A stretch of DNA of 64,000 nucleotides from positions 1,798,001-1,862,000 of the forward strand of contig NZ_UFTA01000002.1 of NCBI RefSeq assembly GCF_900445265.1, given 5' to 3'. Made by a program: the position numbers and the translations under genes. Source of the DNA: Anaerococcus octavius (lineage in GTDB: Bacteria; Bacillota; Clostridia; Tissierellales; Peptoniphilaceae). The stretch's first letter is position 1; each line of letters begins with the position of its first letter. Below the pieces are notes generated by a model. It ran no database searches. It was not told the origin of the DNA and was given only the letters and a program-made list of their open reading frames with translations. Shown here in pieces: positions 16,374-24,270 of this stretch.

Positions 16374-16479
16374 TTTTAAATATTAGTAATTTTTACAACA
16401 AATAATTAGAGTCCTATAAAAGAGTGCACTCGATAAGACTCGAAACTAAATAATAGTAACCGCGGTACTCACTTGAAAA
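16374..16479 (+). ncRNA. structured, GC-containing region before a terminator; possible 3' UTR-derived or independent small RNA
   Basis: Between the stop codon and the terminator lie GAGTC (16409-16413) / GACTC (16437-16441) enclosing the palindrome GAGTGCACTC (16422-16431), and then GTAACCGCGGTAC (16456-16468) around CCGCGG. Such GC-rich pairing is unusual for the intergenic DNA here. I do not recognise the family; no promoter of its own is evident. Confidence 0.35.
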
Positions 16480-16512
16480 TGCTCCCACCACTTAGGTGGG
16501 AGTGTTTTTTTG
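16480..16512 (+). terminator. rho-independent terminator
   Basis: CTCCCACC (16482-16489) / GGTGGGAG (16495-16502), loop ACTTA, followed by eight T with one G interruption. It is unusually GC-rich and strong. Confidence 0.9.
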
Positions 16513-17290
16513 TGGATTAATAGATTCGTAGTAATAATATAAATTAATAAAAAAAGATTTCTCCACTCCGGGTCTAAAGCCCCTCCGGTCGAAATGACAA
16601 TGTAGGGAAACATAACTCCGATAAAACATATCCTATAAAGCAAAAACTTCGTATAAAGTAAAAAAAAGCAATCCTAAAACAAAGTAAATTCACAAATTGT
16701 CATCACGACCGTAGCGAAGCGGAGCGGAGAGATCTGCATAAGAGTCAGACATCCCTAACCGCAGCCATAAAAAAAATAAAACCATTAAAAAAACAAATCC
16801 TAAGAATCACATAGCTTTAAGAAAGATTTCTCCACTGCGGAAGCAAAATCTTCCTCCGGTCGAAATGACAATGAGGGGAACATAACTCCGATAAAACATA
16901 TCCTATAAAGCAAAAATTTCGTATAAAGTAAAAAAGAAAGCAATCCTAAAACAAAGTAAATTCACAAATTGTCATCTCGACCGTAGCGAAGCGGAGTGGA
17001 GAGATCTACATAAGAGTCAGACATCCCCTACCGTAGCCATAAAAAAAATAAAACCATTAAAAAAACAAATTCTAAGAATCACATAGCTTTAAGAAAGATT
17101 TCTCCACTGCGGAAGCAAAATCTTCCTCCGGTCGAAATGACAATATGGGGAAACATAACTCCGACAAACCATAATCCTATAAAGCAAAAACTTCGTATAA
17201 AGTAAATGAGAAATCATTACTAAACCAGAAAAACAATCTTATTAGCCGCCAATTCCTAGGTAAATGGGTATAATTACATAAAAAGAACCA
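16513..17290. repeat. dispersed-repeat cluster 5, tandem array of about 272 bp
   Basis: No gene is seen. Units alternate A 16555-16601, B 16696-16736, A 16824-16872, B 16968-17009, A 17096-17144. Period: A to A 269 and 272 bp, B to B 272 bp, so a composite block is present in about two and a half copies. Spacers share AAGCAAAAACTTCGTATAAA. The B copies here are the long form (ACCGTAGCGAAGCGGAG...). The last 46 bases before the next gene are non-repeat leader. Confidence 0.9.
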
Positions 17291-17336
17291 TTATTTTTAA
17301 ATTTATGATTAGAAAAAATAAGAGAAAGGAAAATAT

Positions 17337-17942
17337 ATGAAATTTTTAGTCTTTTTAGCTAACGGATGTGAAGATGTGGAAGCACTTACGGTTGTTGATT
17401 ATCTTCGCCGTGCTGATATTGATGTGACGACTGTTTCTATCCACAATACTAAGGATATTACTAGTAAATCAAATGTAGTTATAAGTGCTGATGCAAATCT
17501 TACTGACATCGATGCTGATGATTTTGACGGTCTTTATATACCAGGTGGCACTAAGGGTGCTGAGGCTTTACGCGATGATGATCGCGTTATTGATATTGTC
17601 AAGAAATTTAATGATGAGAATAAATTGATAGCTGCTATTTGTGCAGGTCCTATTGTTTTAAATCGTGCTGGTGTACTTGCTAATAAACGTGCAACTTCTT
17701 TTCCAGATTTAAAAGATCAAATTGATAATGTAAAAGAATATATAGATGATCAAATGCTTGTAACTGATGGTAATATTACTACTAGTCGTGGTGCTGCTGT
17801 AACTGTATATCTTGCTATGCGTTTGGTAGAAATTATAAAAGGACCTGAAGCTATCGAGAAATTAGAACATGGCACACAATTAGAGTGTGTAGAGGATTAC
17901 TATGGCATATCCTATGATTATTTATCTAAAGAGGAAAATTAG
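17337..17942 (+). CDS. DJ-1/PfpI family protein (YajL/ThiJ type)
   Basis: The 201-residue protein has the flavodoxin-like fold of the DJ-1/PfpI superfamily. The reactive cysteine lies in LIAAICAGPIVLNRAG near residue 100 (nucleophile elbow), the Glu-containing N-terminal strand is FLANGCEDVEALTVVDYL, and DGLYIPGGTKGAE precedes the elbow. Relatives act as deglycases, chaperones or redox-sensing proteins; the sequence does not decide which. A good AAAGGA ribosome site is present. Only 3 bases separate the stop from the next gene, so the two form an operon. Confidence 0.9.
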   Translation: MKFLVFLANGCEDVEALTVVDYLRRADIDVTTVSIHNTKDITSKSNVVISADANLTDIDADDFDGLYIPGGTKGAEALRDDDRVIDIVKKFNDENKLIAAICAGPIVLNRAGVLANKRATSFPDLKDQIDNVKEYIDDQMLVTDGNITTSRGAAVTVYLAMRLVEIIKGPEAIEKLEHGTQLECVEDYYGISYDYLSKEEN

Positions 17943-17945
17943 AAT

Positions 17946-18947
17946 ATGAGCGAAATAAATAAGATTTTCATCCTGGGTGGAGCAGGATTTTTTGGTTACC
18001 ATACTATTAAAGAAGCGATAAAGCGTGATTATGCGGTCAAAACAGTAGATATAGTAGCTTTGTCCGATGATTTAAAATTTAATGATGAAGGAAAAGTAGA
18101 GTTTATTGTCCAAAACTTTTTTGCTCTTGCTGATAAGGAAATAGTTGATTTAATCCGTGGTTGTGATGGTTTTGTATATGCGGGTGGAGTAGACGATAGG
18201 ATAGTTCCTAAAAAACCTGCTAGGAAATTTTTCTACGATACAAATGTATTAGCAACTGCAAGGATAGCAAGATTAGCTAAGGAAGCAGGAGTGCGTAATT
18301 TTGTATTATTTGGATCTTATACATCAGAATTTGCAGAAGAAAATGACTATCTAAGAGAAAATAATTACCAACAAGAAGCTTATGTAGAAACAAGACTTCT
18401 ACAAGAAAAAGCAGCAATGTATGCTGGAGAAGGGTCAATGAATGTTTCTGTTCTAAGACTTCCTTATATTTTTGGTACCATGCAAGGCAAAGTACCAACA
18501 ACTAGTATGTATGTAGATATGCTAAGAGGTCAAGAATTTATGCCGGTAACCACAGGAGGATTTGCAACTATAACAGCAAATCAAGTGGGAGAATCTGCAA
18601 TCAGTGCCTTAGAAAATGGGGAACACAGAAAAACATATGCTCCGGCAACTGGGTATATCAGCTATGAAGACTTCTACAAAAAAATTTTAAAAGAACTAGG
18701 ACAAACAGAAACAACAAAATTGCAAGTGATGACATTTGATGAACTAGAAGAGGCATACAAAGAAGATGAGAAACTAACAGATACCCAAGGCATAGAGCAT
18801 GGTATAAGGCAAGTAAATATGCTAAGAGCAAACAGCATGGAATTAAAATTGCCAACAGATGATGCATATGAAAGATTAAGAGTAAATAAAGAAGATACAG
18901 AAAAAATAATAGACGAAACAATAAAGGCATCTAATACTAGGAATTAG
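17946..18947 (+). CDS. NAD(P)-dependent epimerase/dehydratase (extended SDR-type) family protein
   Basis: The 333-residue product begins with a Rossmann dinucleotide motif, FILGGAGFFGYHTIKEA (about 8-24). It keeps a conserved acidic residue in KTVDIVALS and a YxxxK-like region (TRLLQEKAAMYAGEGSMN). The middle matches NAD-dependent nucleoside-sugar epimerase-type proteins. The C-terminal third is more variable, so the substrate is unknown. It is coupled to the DJ-1-type gene upstream, and a terminator follows. Confidence 0.8.
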   Translation: MSEINKIFILGGAGFFGYHTIKEAIKRDYAVKTVDIVALSDDLKFNDEGKVEFIVQNFFALADKEIVDLIRGCDGFVYAGGVDDRIVPKKPARKFFYDTNVLATARIARLAKEAGVRNFVLFGSYTSEFAEENDYLRENNYQQEAYVETRLLQEKAAMYAGEGSMNVSVLRLPYIFGTMQGKVPTTSMYVDMLRGQEFMPVTTGGFATITANQVGESAISALENGEHRKTYAPATGYISYEDFYKKILKELGQTETTKLQVMTFDELEEAYKEDEKLTDTQGIEHGIRQVNMLRANSMELKLPTDDAYERLRVNKEDTEKIIDETIKASNTRN

Positions 18948-18970
18948 AAACTTTGTTATAAGGAAATGAA

Positions 18971-18994
18971 AAAGGAGGCAAAAGCCTCTTTTTT
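18971..18994 (+). terminator. rho-independent terminator
   Basis: AAGGAGGC, loop AAAA, GCCTCTTT, then T-rich sequence, just after the epimerase-type gene. Confidence 0.85.
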
Positions 18995-19628
18995 GTTTGG
19001 GAAAACACAAAGTAGGAAAAGATTTCTTCGCTACGGTCGAAATAACAATGACGGGAATCAAGAATAAATTAAAAATAATTCTTACAAACAAACAGTTCTG
19101 GAACTAAAAATAATTATATAAAAGTTTTTGATATTATATTCTGCAAATAAAAAAGCAACGTTTAATAAAGGAAAAACACCCCATATTGTCCTCTCGAGCG
19201 CAGTCGAGAGATCTACCTAAGAGTCAGGCATTTCTAACCGTAGTTTATAAAAAATAAAAGAAATAACAAAATTAAATCCTGAAGTTCAACAAACACATAA
19301 CTCTAAAAAAGATTTCTCCACTCCAGAAGCAAAAGCTTCTTCCGGTCGAAATGACAATGAGGGGGAATCATCGCAAAAGTAGAAAAATAGTCTTCCAAAC
19401 CAAGAAATCTATATTCCGTATATAAGAAAGCTCACCAAAAAACAAAGTAACCACCCACATAGTCATCTCGAGTGAAGTCGGGAGATCTTTATACAGTCCA
19501 GATATCCCACAACCGCAGCTATTAAGAAAAGAAGTTTTATTAATATAAAAGCAAAGAATCATATATTATATATGTGTAAAATATGTTATTTAAGGCTATA
19601 AGTATATAAAAGAAAACTAGGAGCAATA
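18995..19628. repeat. dispersed-repeat cluster 6, upstream of the GIY-YIG gene
   Basis: Units: a short, diverged A copy at 19020-19050, B at 19185-19215 with tail GAGTCAGGCAT, A at 19310-19358, and a diverged B at 19460-19488. The last 140 bases before the GIY-YIG gene are AT-rich with no unit. No gene is seen. Confidence 0.88.
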
Positions 19629-19925
19629 ATGGAAAAACTATACTATGTTTATATGATTACAAATTACACTAACTCAACCTTATACATCGGTGTAACAAAT
19701 AATTTATACCGTCGCTTAGATGAACACAAGAAAAAGAAAACCAATGGATTTACTGCCCATTATAACGTTTATAAACTAGTATATGTAGAAAGTACTCCAG
19801 ATATTTATGCTGCAATAGCAAGAGAAAAACAATTGAAGCGTTGGAGCAGGACTAAAAAAGACAAATTGGTAAACTCACAAAACCCGGAATGGAAAGATTT
19901 GATGATTGAATGGAATAAGAATTAG
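19629..19925 (+). CDS. GIY-YIG nuclease domain protein (UPF0213/YhbQ-like)
   Basis: The 98-residue product is a single GIY-YIG domain: YYVYMITN and TLYIGVTN supply the GIY and YIG strands, NLYRRLDEHK the conserved Arg and His, and AIAREKQLKRWSR the Glu-containing helix. FNPEW-like wording near the end (QNPEWKDL) is typical of this subfamily. The ribosome site CTAGGAGC is good. The gene is isolated and lies inside a dispersed-repeat cluster, with units on both sides (A begins 43 bases after the stop). The subfamily is of uncertain function; a role in DNA nicking or repeat processing is an inference from context. Confidence 0.9.
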   Translation: MEKLYYVYMITNYTNSTLYIGVTNNLYRRLDEHKKKKTNGFTAHYNVYKLVYVESTPDIYAAIAREKQLKRWSRTKKDKLVNSQNPEWKDLMIEWNKN

Positions 19926-20221
19926 ATAATAAATGTAAAAAAACCGACAAACACATATCTATAAGAAAGATTTCTCCACTGCGGAAGCAAAGGCTTCCTC
20001 CGGTCGAAATGACAATGTGGGGGAACATAATTCCTATAAAACACAATCCTACAAACTAAAAATTCTAGATAAAATAAATAAGAAAGCAATCCTAAAACAA
20101 AGTAAATTCACAAATTGTCATCTCGACCGTAGCGAAGCGGAGTGGAGAGATCTACATAAGAGTCAAACATCCCAAACCACAGTTATTAAGAAAATAAAAT
20201 CATTAACAAAAAGTTTAAAAC
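19926..20221. repeat. dispersed-repeat cluster 7, downstream of the GIY-YIG gene
   Basis: A unit at 19968-20016 and long-form B unit at 20113-20154, with spacer sequence (CAATCCTAAAACAAAGTAAA) identical to that in the 16.5-17.2 kb array. The open frame across this DNA (20017-20277) only translates the repeat. Confidence 0.9.
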
Positions 20222-20253
20222 CACAAAAAAATCAGGTATATATCCTGATTTTC
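20222..20253 (-). terminator. terminator of the M42 peptidase gene (works on both strands)
   Basis: AAATCAGG (20229-20236) / CCTGATTT (20244-20251), with an A run on the left and a T run on the right, so it can stop transcription from either side. Confidence 0.85.
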
Positions 20254-20256
20254 TTT

Positions 20257-21276
20257 TTATCTTTTTATAAAGTTTAATAGTAGTTTATAAAGTCCCTTTA
20301 GGCCGTTTATATGTGTTCTTTCGTAACCATGGCTGGCTGCTACTCCACTTCCTACTAGGGCGTGTCTAAAGTCATTTGCACTTGCTACTGCTGCTGATGC
20401 ATCTGATCCGTATTGTGGGTAGATGTCTATGGCGTAGTCTATTTCGTTTTCTTTTGCTATTTCTATTAGCTCATTTGTTAGGTCATAGTTATATGGTCCG
20501 GATGAGTCTTTTGCACAGATGGATACTTTTGTTTCATCTGTTTTTAGATCATCATAAACTACTCCCATATCTACTGCTATCATATCTTTTATAGCTTGTG
20601 GATGACCGCTTGCTGCTCCATGTCCTACTTCCTCATAGATTGTGAAGGCGAAGTATAGTGGGCGATTTATTTTTATATCTTTTTCTTTGATTTCTTTTGC
20701 TAGTGCCATCAGAACTCCAGCTGAGGCTTTATCGTCTAGGTGGCGAGATTTTACAAAGCCATTGTCTACTCTGTATCTAGGATCAAGTGCTATAAAATCA
20801 CCTGCTGCTATTTCTAGTTTTTCTGTTTCTTCCGCTGAGTTTGTGATTTCGTCTATAACTACTTCCATATTAATATCATCACGTTTTACTTCTCTTGGGT
20901 CATTTGATCCGTGGACTGCTGGATTATTTATTCTCATAACTCCAGTATATTCCTTACCACTTCTTGTAATTATGGTTACATTTTCTTGTTCGACATATGA
21001 TAAAGGGAATCCTCCAAGGGTTGTCACTCTTAGTCTGCCGTTTGCTTTTATGGAACGCACCATAAGTCCTAGGGTATCAACGTGGGCTGACATCAAAAGT
21101 CCGTTTTCAGTTCCTGGGTTGATTGGTACTATTACATTACCTTTTACTGTTTGGTAAGGTTCATATCCCATTTTTCTAAATTCCTCTATCAAATATTTTT
21201 CGGCTCTTTTTGTATACCCTGTTGGGGATGGAGTGTTGCAAAGCTCTTTTATATATTTTAAAATTTGTTCTGTCAT
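20257..21276 (-). CDS. M42 family metallopeptidase (FrvX/glutamyl aminopeptidase type)
   Basis: This 339-residue protein of the M42 zinc aminopeptidase family acts on peptides in the cytoplasm. Visible metal and active-site motifs are SAHVDTLGLMV near residue 65, SRHLDDKAS near 180, the general base in YEEVGHGA near 215, and AVDMG near 235. A final histidine is in SHGYERTHINGL near 320. All expected metal ligands appear present. The start codon lies behind CGGAGAA. The LURP-one gene lies upstream on the same strand (19-bp gap), so the two may be co-transcribed. Confidence 0.93.
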   Translation of the reverse strand: MTEQILKYIKELCNTPSPTGYTKRAEKYLIEEFRKMGYEPYQTVKGNVIVPINPGTENGLLMSAHVDTLGLMVRSIKANGRLRVTTLGGFPLSYVEQENVTIITRSGKEYTGVMRINNPAVHGSNDPREVKRDDINMEVVIDEITNSAEETEKLEIAAGDFIALDPRYRVDNGFVKSRHLDDKASAGVLMALAKEIKEKDIKINRPLYFAFTIYEEVGHGAASGHPQAIKDMIAVDMGVVYDDLKTDETKVSICAKDSSGPYNYDLTNELIEIAKENEIDYAIDIYPQYGSDASAAVASANDFRHALVGSGVAASHGYERTHINGLKGLYKLLLNFIKR

Positions 21277-21295
21277 ATTTTCTCCGTTTTATTTT

Positions 21296-21802
21296 TTAAC
21301 CGTTAGATGCAGATGCGTTAGCACGTTCTCTATCTATCATATTATTTAGGCAGATTACTAGAGCTATTAGTTCTTCTGTATATTTTTCATCAAAGATTAC
21401 TAGCTCGTAGGTATCTGTTAGGGTCAATATTTTTCTATTTACTGTTCCTATATTTTTGCCCTCTCCATTTTTAATACCAAAATCGTAATGGAAAACATCT
21501 CCTTTTAGCTCTAATGTTTCATCATTCATATAAACATGGACTTTGTGTCTAAAAAATTCGAATTTTTGTTGGACGACCATGCTATTAGCATCTTCAAATG
21601 ATACATTGTACCTTGGAAAAAAGGCTATTAATTCTCGATCGATTTTAAAAATTTGCCTGCCATCTTTATCTGTTACCTTTGACCTGTAACCTATAAAGGT
21701 AAAGTCTTGGTCTAGATAATAGGCTTCTCTCCCATTTTCATCTAAGATAGGATAGTGATCTGTTATTTTGAAGAATTTTTCTTTAAAATATAATTTTTTC
21801 AT
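21296..21802 (-). CDS. LURP-one-related (tubby-like fold) family protein
   Basis: The 168-residue product has the short alternating strands of the LURP-one-related/YxjI family: YFKEKFFKITDHYPILDENG, then AYYLDQDFTFIGYRSKVTDK and GRQIFKIDRELIAFFPRYNV, each a strand with a turn. Members are predicted phospholipid-scramblase or tubby-like beta barrels of unknown bacterial role. There is no signal peptide or membrane segment. It is probably in an operon with the M42 peptidase gene. Confidence 0.75.
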   Translation of the reverse strand: MKKLYFKEKFFKITDHYPILDENGREAYYLDQDFTFIGYRSKVTDKDGRQIFKIDRELIAFFPRYNVSFEDANSMVVQQKFEFFRHKVHVYMNDETLELKGDVFHYDFGIKNGEGKNIGTVNRKILTLTDTYELVIFDEKYTEELIALVICLNNMIDRERANASASNG

Positions 21803-21876
21803 AATTTATTCTTTACTTCCTTTAAGCTTTTTTCTATTATATAATATTTGTATAAATTAACAAATATGGGGGACTT

Positions 21877-22332
21877 ATGATTTATTTAATTACTGCTATT
21901 TTTCTAATACTTGCTGGTATTACTTTTTATAAGGGCAAGGATATTGTGATTAGACCTGCTATTAATAAGATGGATATTCTATCTCTTTTATTTGTATGGA
22001 TTATTTTTATTGCCTTTGGTTATTTTGTAAAATTTAATACTGGTGAAACTTTTCTTATGTGCATGGTTATGACAGTATATTTCTTAGCGGCTAGATTTAA
22101 TAGAGGATTTTTGCCTGATGGTTTTATTTTTCAAGGCAATATTTCCTTTATTAATCAAAAACACAAATTTTCTGATCTAAAACAGGTCAACTTTACTAGT
22201 GAGAATAATCAAGCTGTATTTACCCTTGTAGTTAATTCAAATTCTATTGACACTTGGCGTTTTCCTATCGAAAAAAAGGATGAAATTCTTAAAACTTTTA
22301 AGGATAATAAGGTGCAAGTTATATATAAATAG
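21877..22332 (+). CDS. small membrane protein, unknown
   Basis: The 151-residue product has an N-terminal membrane segment (LITAIFLILAGITFY) and two more close together (LSLLFVWIIFIAFGYF, FLMCMVMTVYFLAAR). A soluble C-terminal domain of about 75 residues with a beta-rich, PH-like look follows (FIFQGNISFINQKHKFSDLK). No family is recognised with confidence; it resembles DUF5673-like or PH-domain-like membrane proteins only loosely. It is divergent from the LURP-one gene. Confidence 0.7.
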   Translation: MIYLITAIFLILAGITFYKGKDIVIRPAINKMDILSLLFVWIIFIAFGYFVKFNTGETFLMCMVMTVYFLAARFNRGFLPDGFIFQGNISFINQKHKFSDLKQVNFTSENNQAVFTLVVNSNSIDTWRFPIEKKDEILKTFKDNKVQVIYK

Positions 22333-22334
22333 AT

Positions 22335-22374
22335 AAAAGTCTAAGAGCGTTTTTGCTATTAGACTTTTTTTTAT
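22335..22374. terminator. bidirectional terminator between convergent genes
   Basis: AAAAGTCTAA (22335-22344) / TTAGACTTTT (22359-22368) with an inner AGC/GCT pair, T tracts on the right and A-rich sequence on the left. It serves the membrane protein gene and possibly the DUF2207 gene. Confidence 0.8.
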
Positions 22375-22381
22375 TTTATTT

Positions 22382-24097
22382 TTAACGGCCGCCACCTCCG
22401 CCACCGCCAAATCCTCCAGCTCCTCCACCAAAGGATGCTGAACCACCTGCTCCTGTAAAGGACGAACTATTTCCTGCAGTGCTTGTAGTGTTAGAGTAAT
22501 TACTTATATGGTGGAGCATATAGTAGTTATAAAAACCATAATATTCATAATCTGGATACACATTTACAAATCTATCATAGGCTTCTTCACTAATGCCAAA
22601 TAGTGCTGCATATATCATATACTTATCTAAGATACTTACGTCATTTATTTTTCTTGTATCTATACTTTCGTAATCATCTAGGTAATTTTTGAATCCTACA
22701 AATTTTTTGTATAAGTCCATGCCTTTTGTTGTAAGGTAGATTTCTTCTTTTGTTCTTCCTCTCATTTTTGGCTTACTTATTTTTTCTACATAGCCTTTTG
22801 ATAGTAGATTTTTTAGGCTAACTTTATCTATTCTTTGAGCGAGATTTTCTAAAGATTTATGATTTTTTCTCATATATTTTTCAAAGGCTGATTCTGTTAT
22901 ATATCCATTGCTTCTTTCATTTGCAGCGCCCAGTAGGTATGCGAATAAGTCTTCTTCGATTTCTCCCATATTTGCTGGTTTATGATTGATTTTTATTTGG
23001 TCTAAGGATTTTTTAAACAATCCATGGTCTTTTTTATCTTCTATAAAATCAATGGCACCTTCATTTATCCATTTTAAGAAAAATGCATTTATAAGATTAT
23101 CAAAATTAGTTTTATTTGGATAAGCATTTGTAGCTATTAGATATAAATCCTCTAAGTTACCGTCATATGGGATTTGATCATAAGTATGCTGTTTTATATT
23201 TTTTACGTCTGGTATTTCTTTTATATTGGCAAGTTTATAAGTATTTGCTGCATCTACAGCTTTTTTTATACCAAATGCTCCAAGACCCACACCAAATATA
23301 GTGACAATGGCTACTAACAAAGCAGGAAAATCCGAATCATCATCTGTAAGCTGGGCTGTACCTTCGCTATCTTCAAAACTTGCTCCTTCAAAGGCTAGAT
23401 CTTTGTAGTCATCAAAAGATTTATCTTCTGTGTAGCTAGTTTTAAAAGTACCTTTTGGAAATTTAAGTAATACTCTTCCTTTGTTAATGTCTCCGGTAGA
23501 TTTTGCAACAATAGATCCATTTTTGTTATTAATATCTCCCTCATAACCAAAAGCCCACATTTTTGTAGCTTCATCTATAGGCTTATAGGAATTTATTTTT
23601 ATGGTAAAATTATCTGGCTCTGGATCTAGATATGCTCCTACAAATTCGAAAAATAGCATATCACTATCATTTAGTCCGATTATTATTGGATTAATTTTAT
23701 ATTTTAGTTCATAGGTGTTATTTTCATTACGTTCGGATATGCCCCAGCAAAGATCTACATCATCATCACTATAGTCTATGCGACCATATTTGTAAGCTTT
23801 TTGGTCAAAATTTTCATCTATATCCCATTGATCTTTTGGACTAAAATTTTTGCCGTCCATGGATACGGAAAAATCTTCGACTTTAAGTCCCTTTAGATTC
23901 TGGATATTTTTGTATCTTTCGGTAAAATCATTATCTCTTTCATCAATTTGCCACTCTTCTCTAATATTTCCTATACCATTTTTATCGATATCTACATCGA
24001 TATTTATATGGTCAAAGCCATCTGCAAAAGCAGTTTTTGGTAGAAATATTAATAAACTTAGAAAAAATATTTTGCCTAATTTATGTAAGTTTTTCAT
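22382..24097 (-). CDS. DUF2207 family membrane protein with glycine-rich tail
   Basis: This 571-residue protein has a signal peptide (FFLSLLIFLPKTAFADG). A long extracellular domain (about 25-245), typical of DUF2207 proteins, has HINIDVDIDKNGIGNIREEW near its start. One membrane segment (ALLVAIVTIFGVGLGAFGI, about 257-276) precedes a cytoplasmic domain (about 290-520) with winged-helix-like stretches (NLAQRIDKVSLKNLLSKGYV). The tail is Ser/Gly-rich and ends in a run of glycines and Arg, a hallmark of this family. The biochemical role is unknown. Confidence 0.85.
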   Translation of the reverse strand: MKNLHKLGKIFFLSLLIFLPKTAFADGFDHINIDVDIDKNGIGNIREEWQIDERDNDFTERYKNIQNLKGLKVEDFSVSMDGKNFSPKDQWDIDENFDQKAYKYGRIDYSDDDVDLCWGISERNENNTYELKYKINPIIIGLNDSDMLFFEFVGAYLDPEPDNFTIKINSYKPIDEATKMWAFGYEGDINNKNGSIVAKSTGDINKGRVLLKFPKGTFKTSYTEDKSFDDYKDLAFEGASFEDSEGTAQLTDDDSDFPALLVAIVTIFGVGLGAFGIKKAVDAANTYKLANIKEIPDVKNIKQHTYDQIPYDGNLEDLYLIATNAYPNKTNFDNLINAFFLKWINEGAIDFIEDKKDHGLFKKSLDQIKINHKPANMGEIEEDLFAYLLGAANERSNGYITESAFEKYMRKNHKSLENLAQRIDKVSLKNLLSKGYVEKISKPKMRGRTKEEIYLTTKGMDLYKKFVGFKNYLDDYESIDTRKINDVSILDKYMIYAALFGISEEAYDRFVNVYPDYEYYGFYNYYMLHHISNYSNTTSTAGNSSSFTGAGGSASFGGGAGGFGGGGGGGR

Positions 24098-24175
24098 TAA
24101 ACCTCCTTACAAAGTCACGTCTTTTTACCATCTTTATACCCGTTTAATATTATTAAAAAAATTATTATTTATATG

Positions 24176-24204
24176 TTGACAGCTTTATATTTAGAATGTA
24201 AAAT
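24176..24204 (+). promoter_or_regulatory. promoter of the potassium uptake operon
   Basis: TTGACA (24176-24181), 17 bases, TAAAAT (24199-24204), an almost consensus sigma-A promoter. The transcript would begin just before a hairpin at 24216-24247. Confidence 0.8.
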
Positions 24205-24215
24205 TGCATTAGATT

Positions 24216-24249
24216 AAGCCCTCAAAAAACTTATTTTGACGGGCTTTTA
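24216..24249 (+). promoter_or_regulatory. leader hairpin before trkH/ktrB, possible attenuator
   Basis: AAGCCC-TCAAAA pairs with TTTTGA-C-GGGCTT (12 bp with a one-base bulge, loop AACTTA), followed by TTTTAAT. It begins only about 5-10 bases into the predicted transcript and ends 20 bases before the start codon. The T run is short, so termination is uncertain. Confidence 0.45.
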
Positions 24250-24270
24250 ATGATTAAGAAAGGCAATTAT

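Noticed and set aside
16446..16643. 65-codon minus-strand frame over the terminator and an A unit
   Set aside because: It covers a strong terminator and repeat sequence, with no start signal or family resemblance.
20017..20277. 86-codon frame across the repeats after the GIY-YIG gene
   Set aside because: It translates a B unit (NCHLDRSEAEWRDL) and AT-rich spacer, has no ribosome site, and similar peptides appear wherever the repeat is open in that frame.
24250..24270. Earlier ATG for the TrkH/KtrB gene
   Set aside because: It follows the leader hairpin directly and has no ribosome site, whereas ATG 24271 has AGAAAGG at good spacing.
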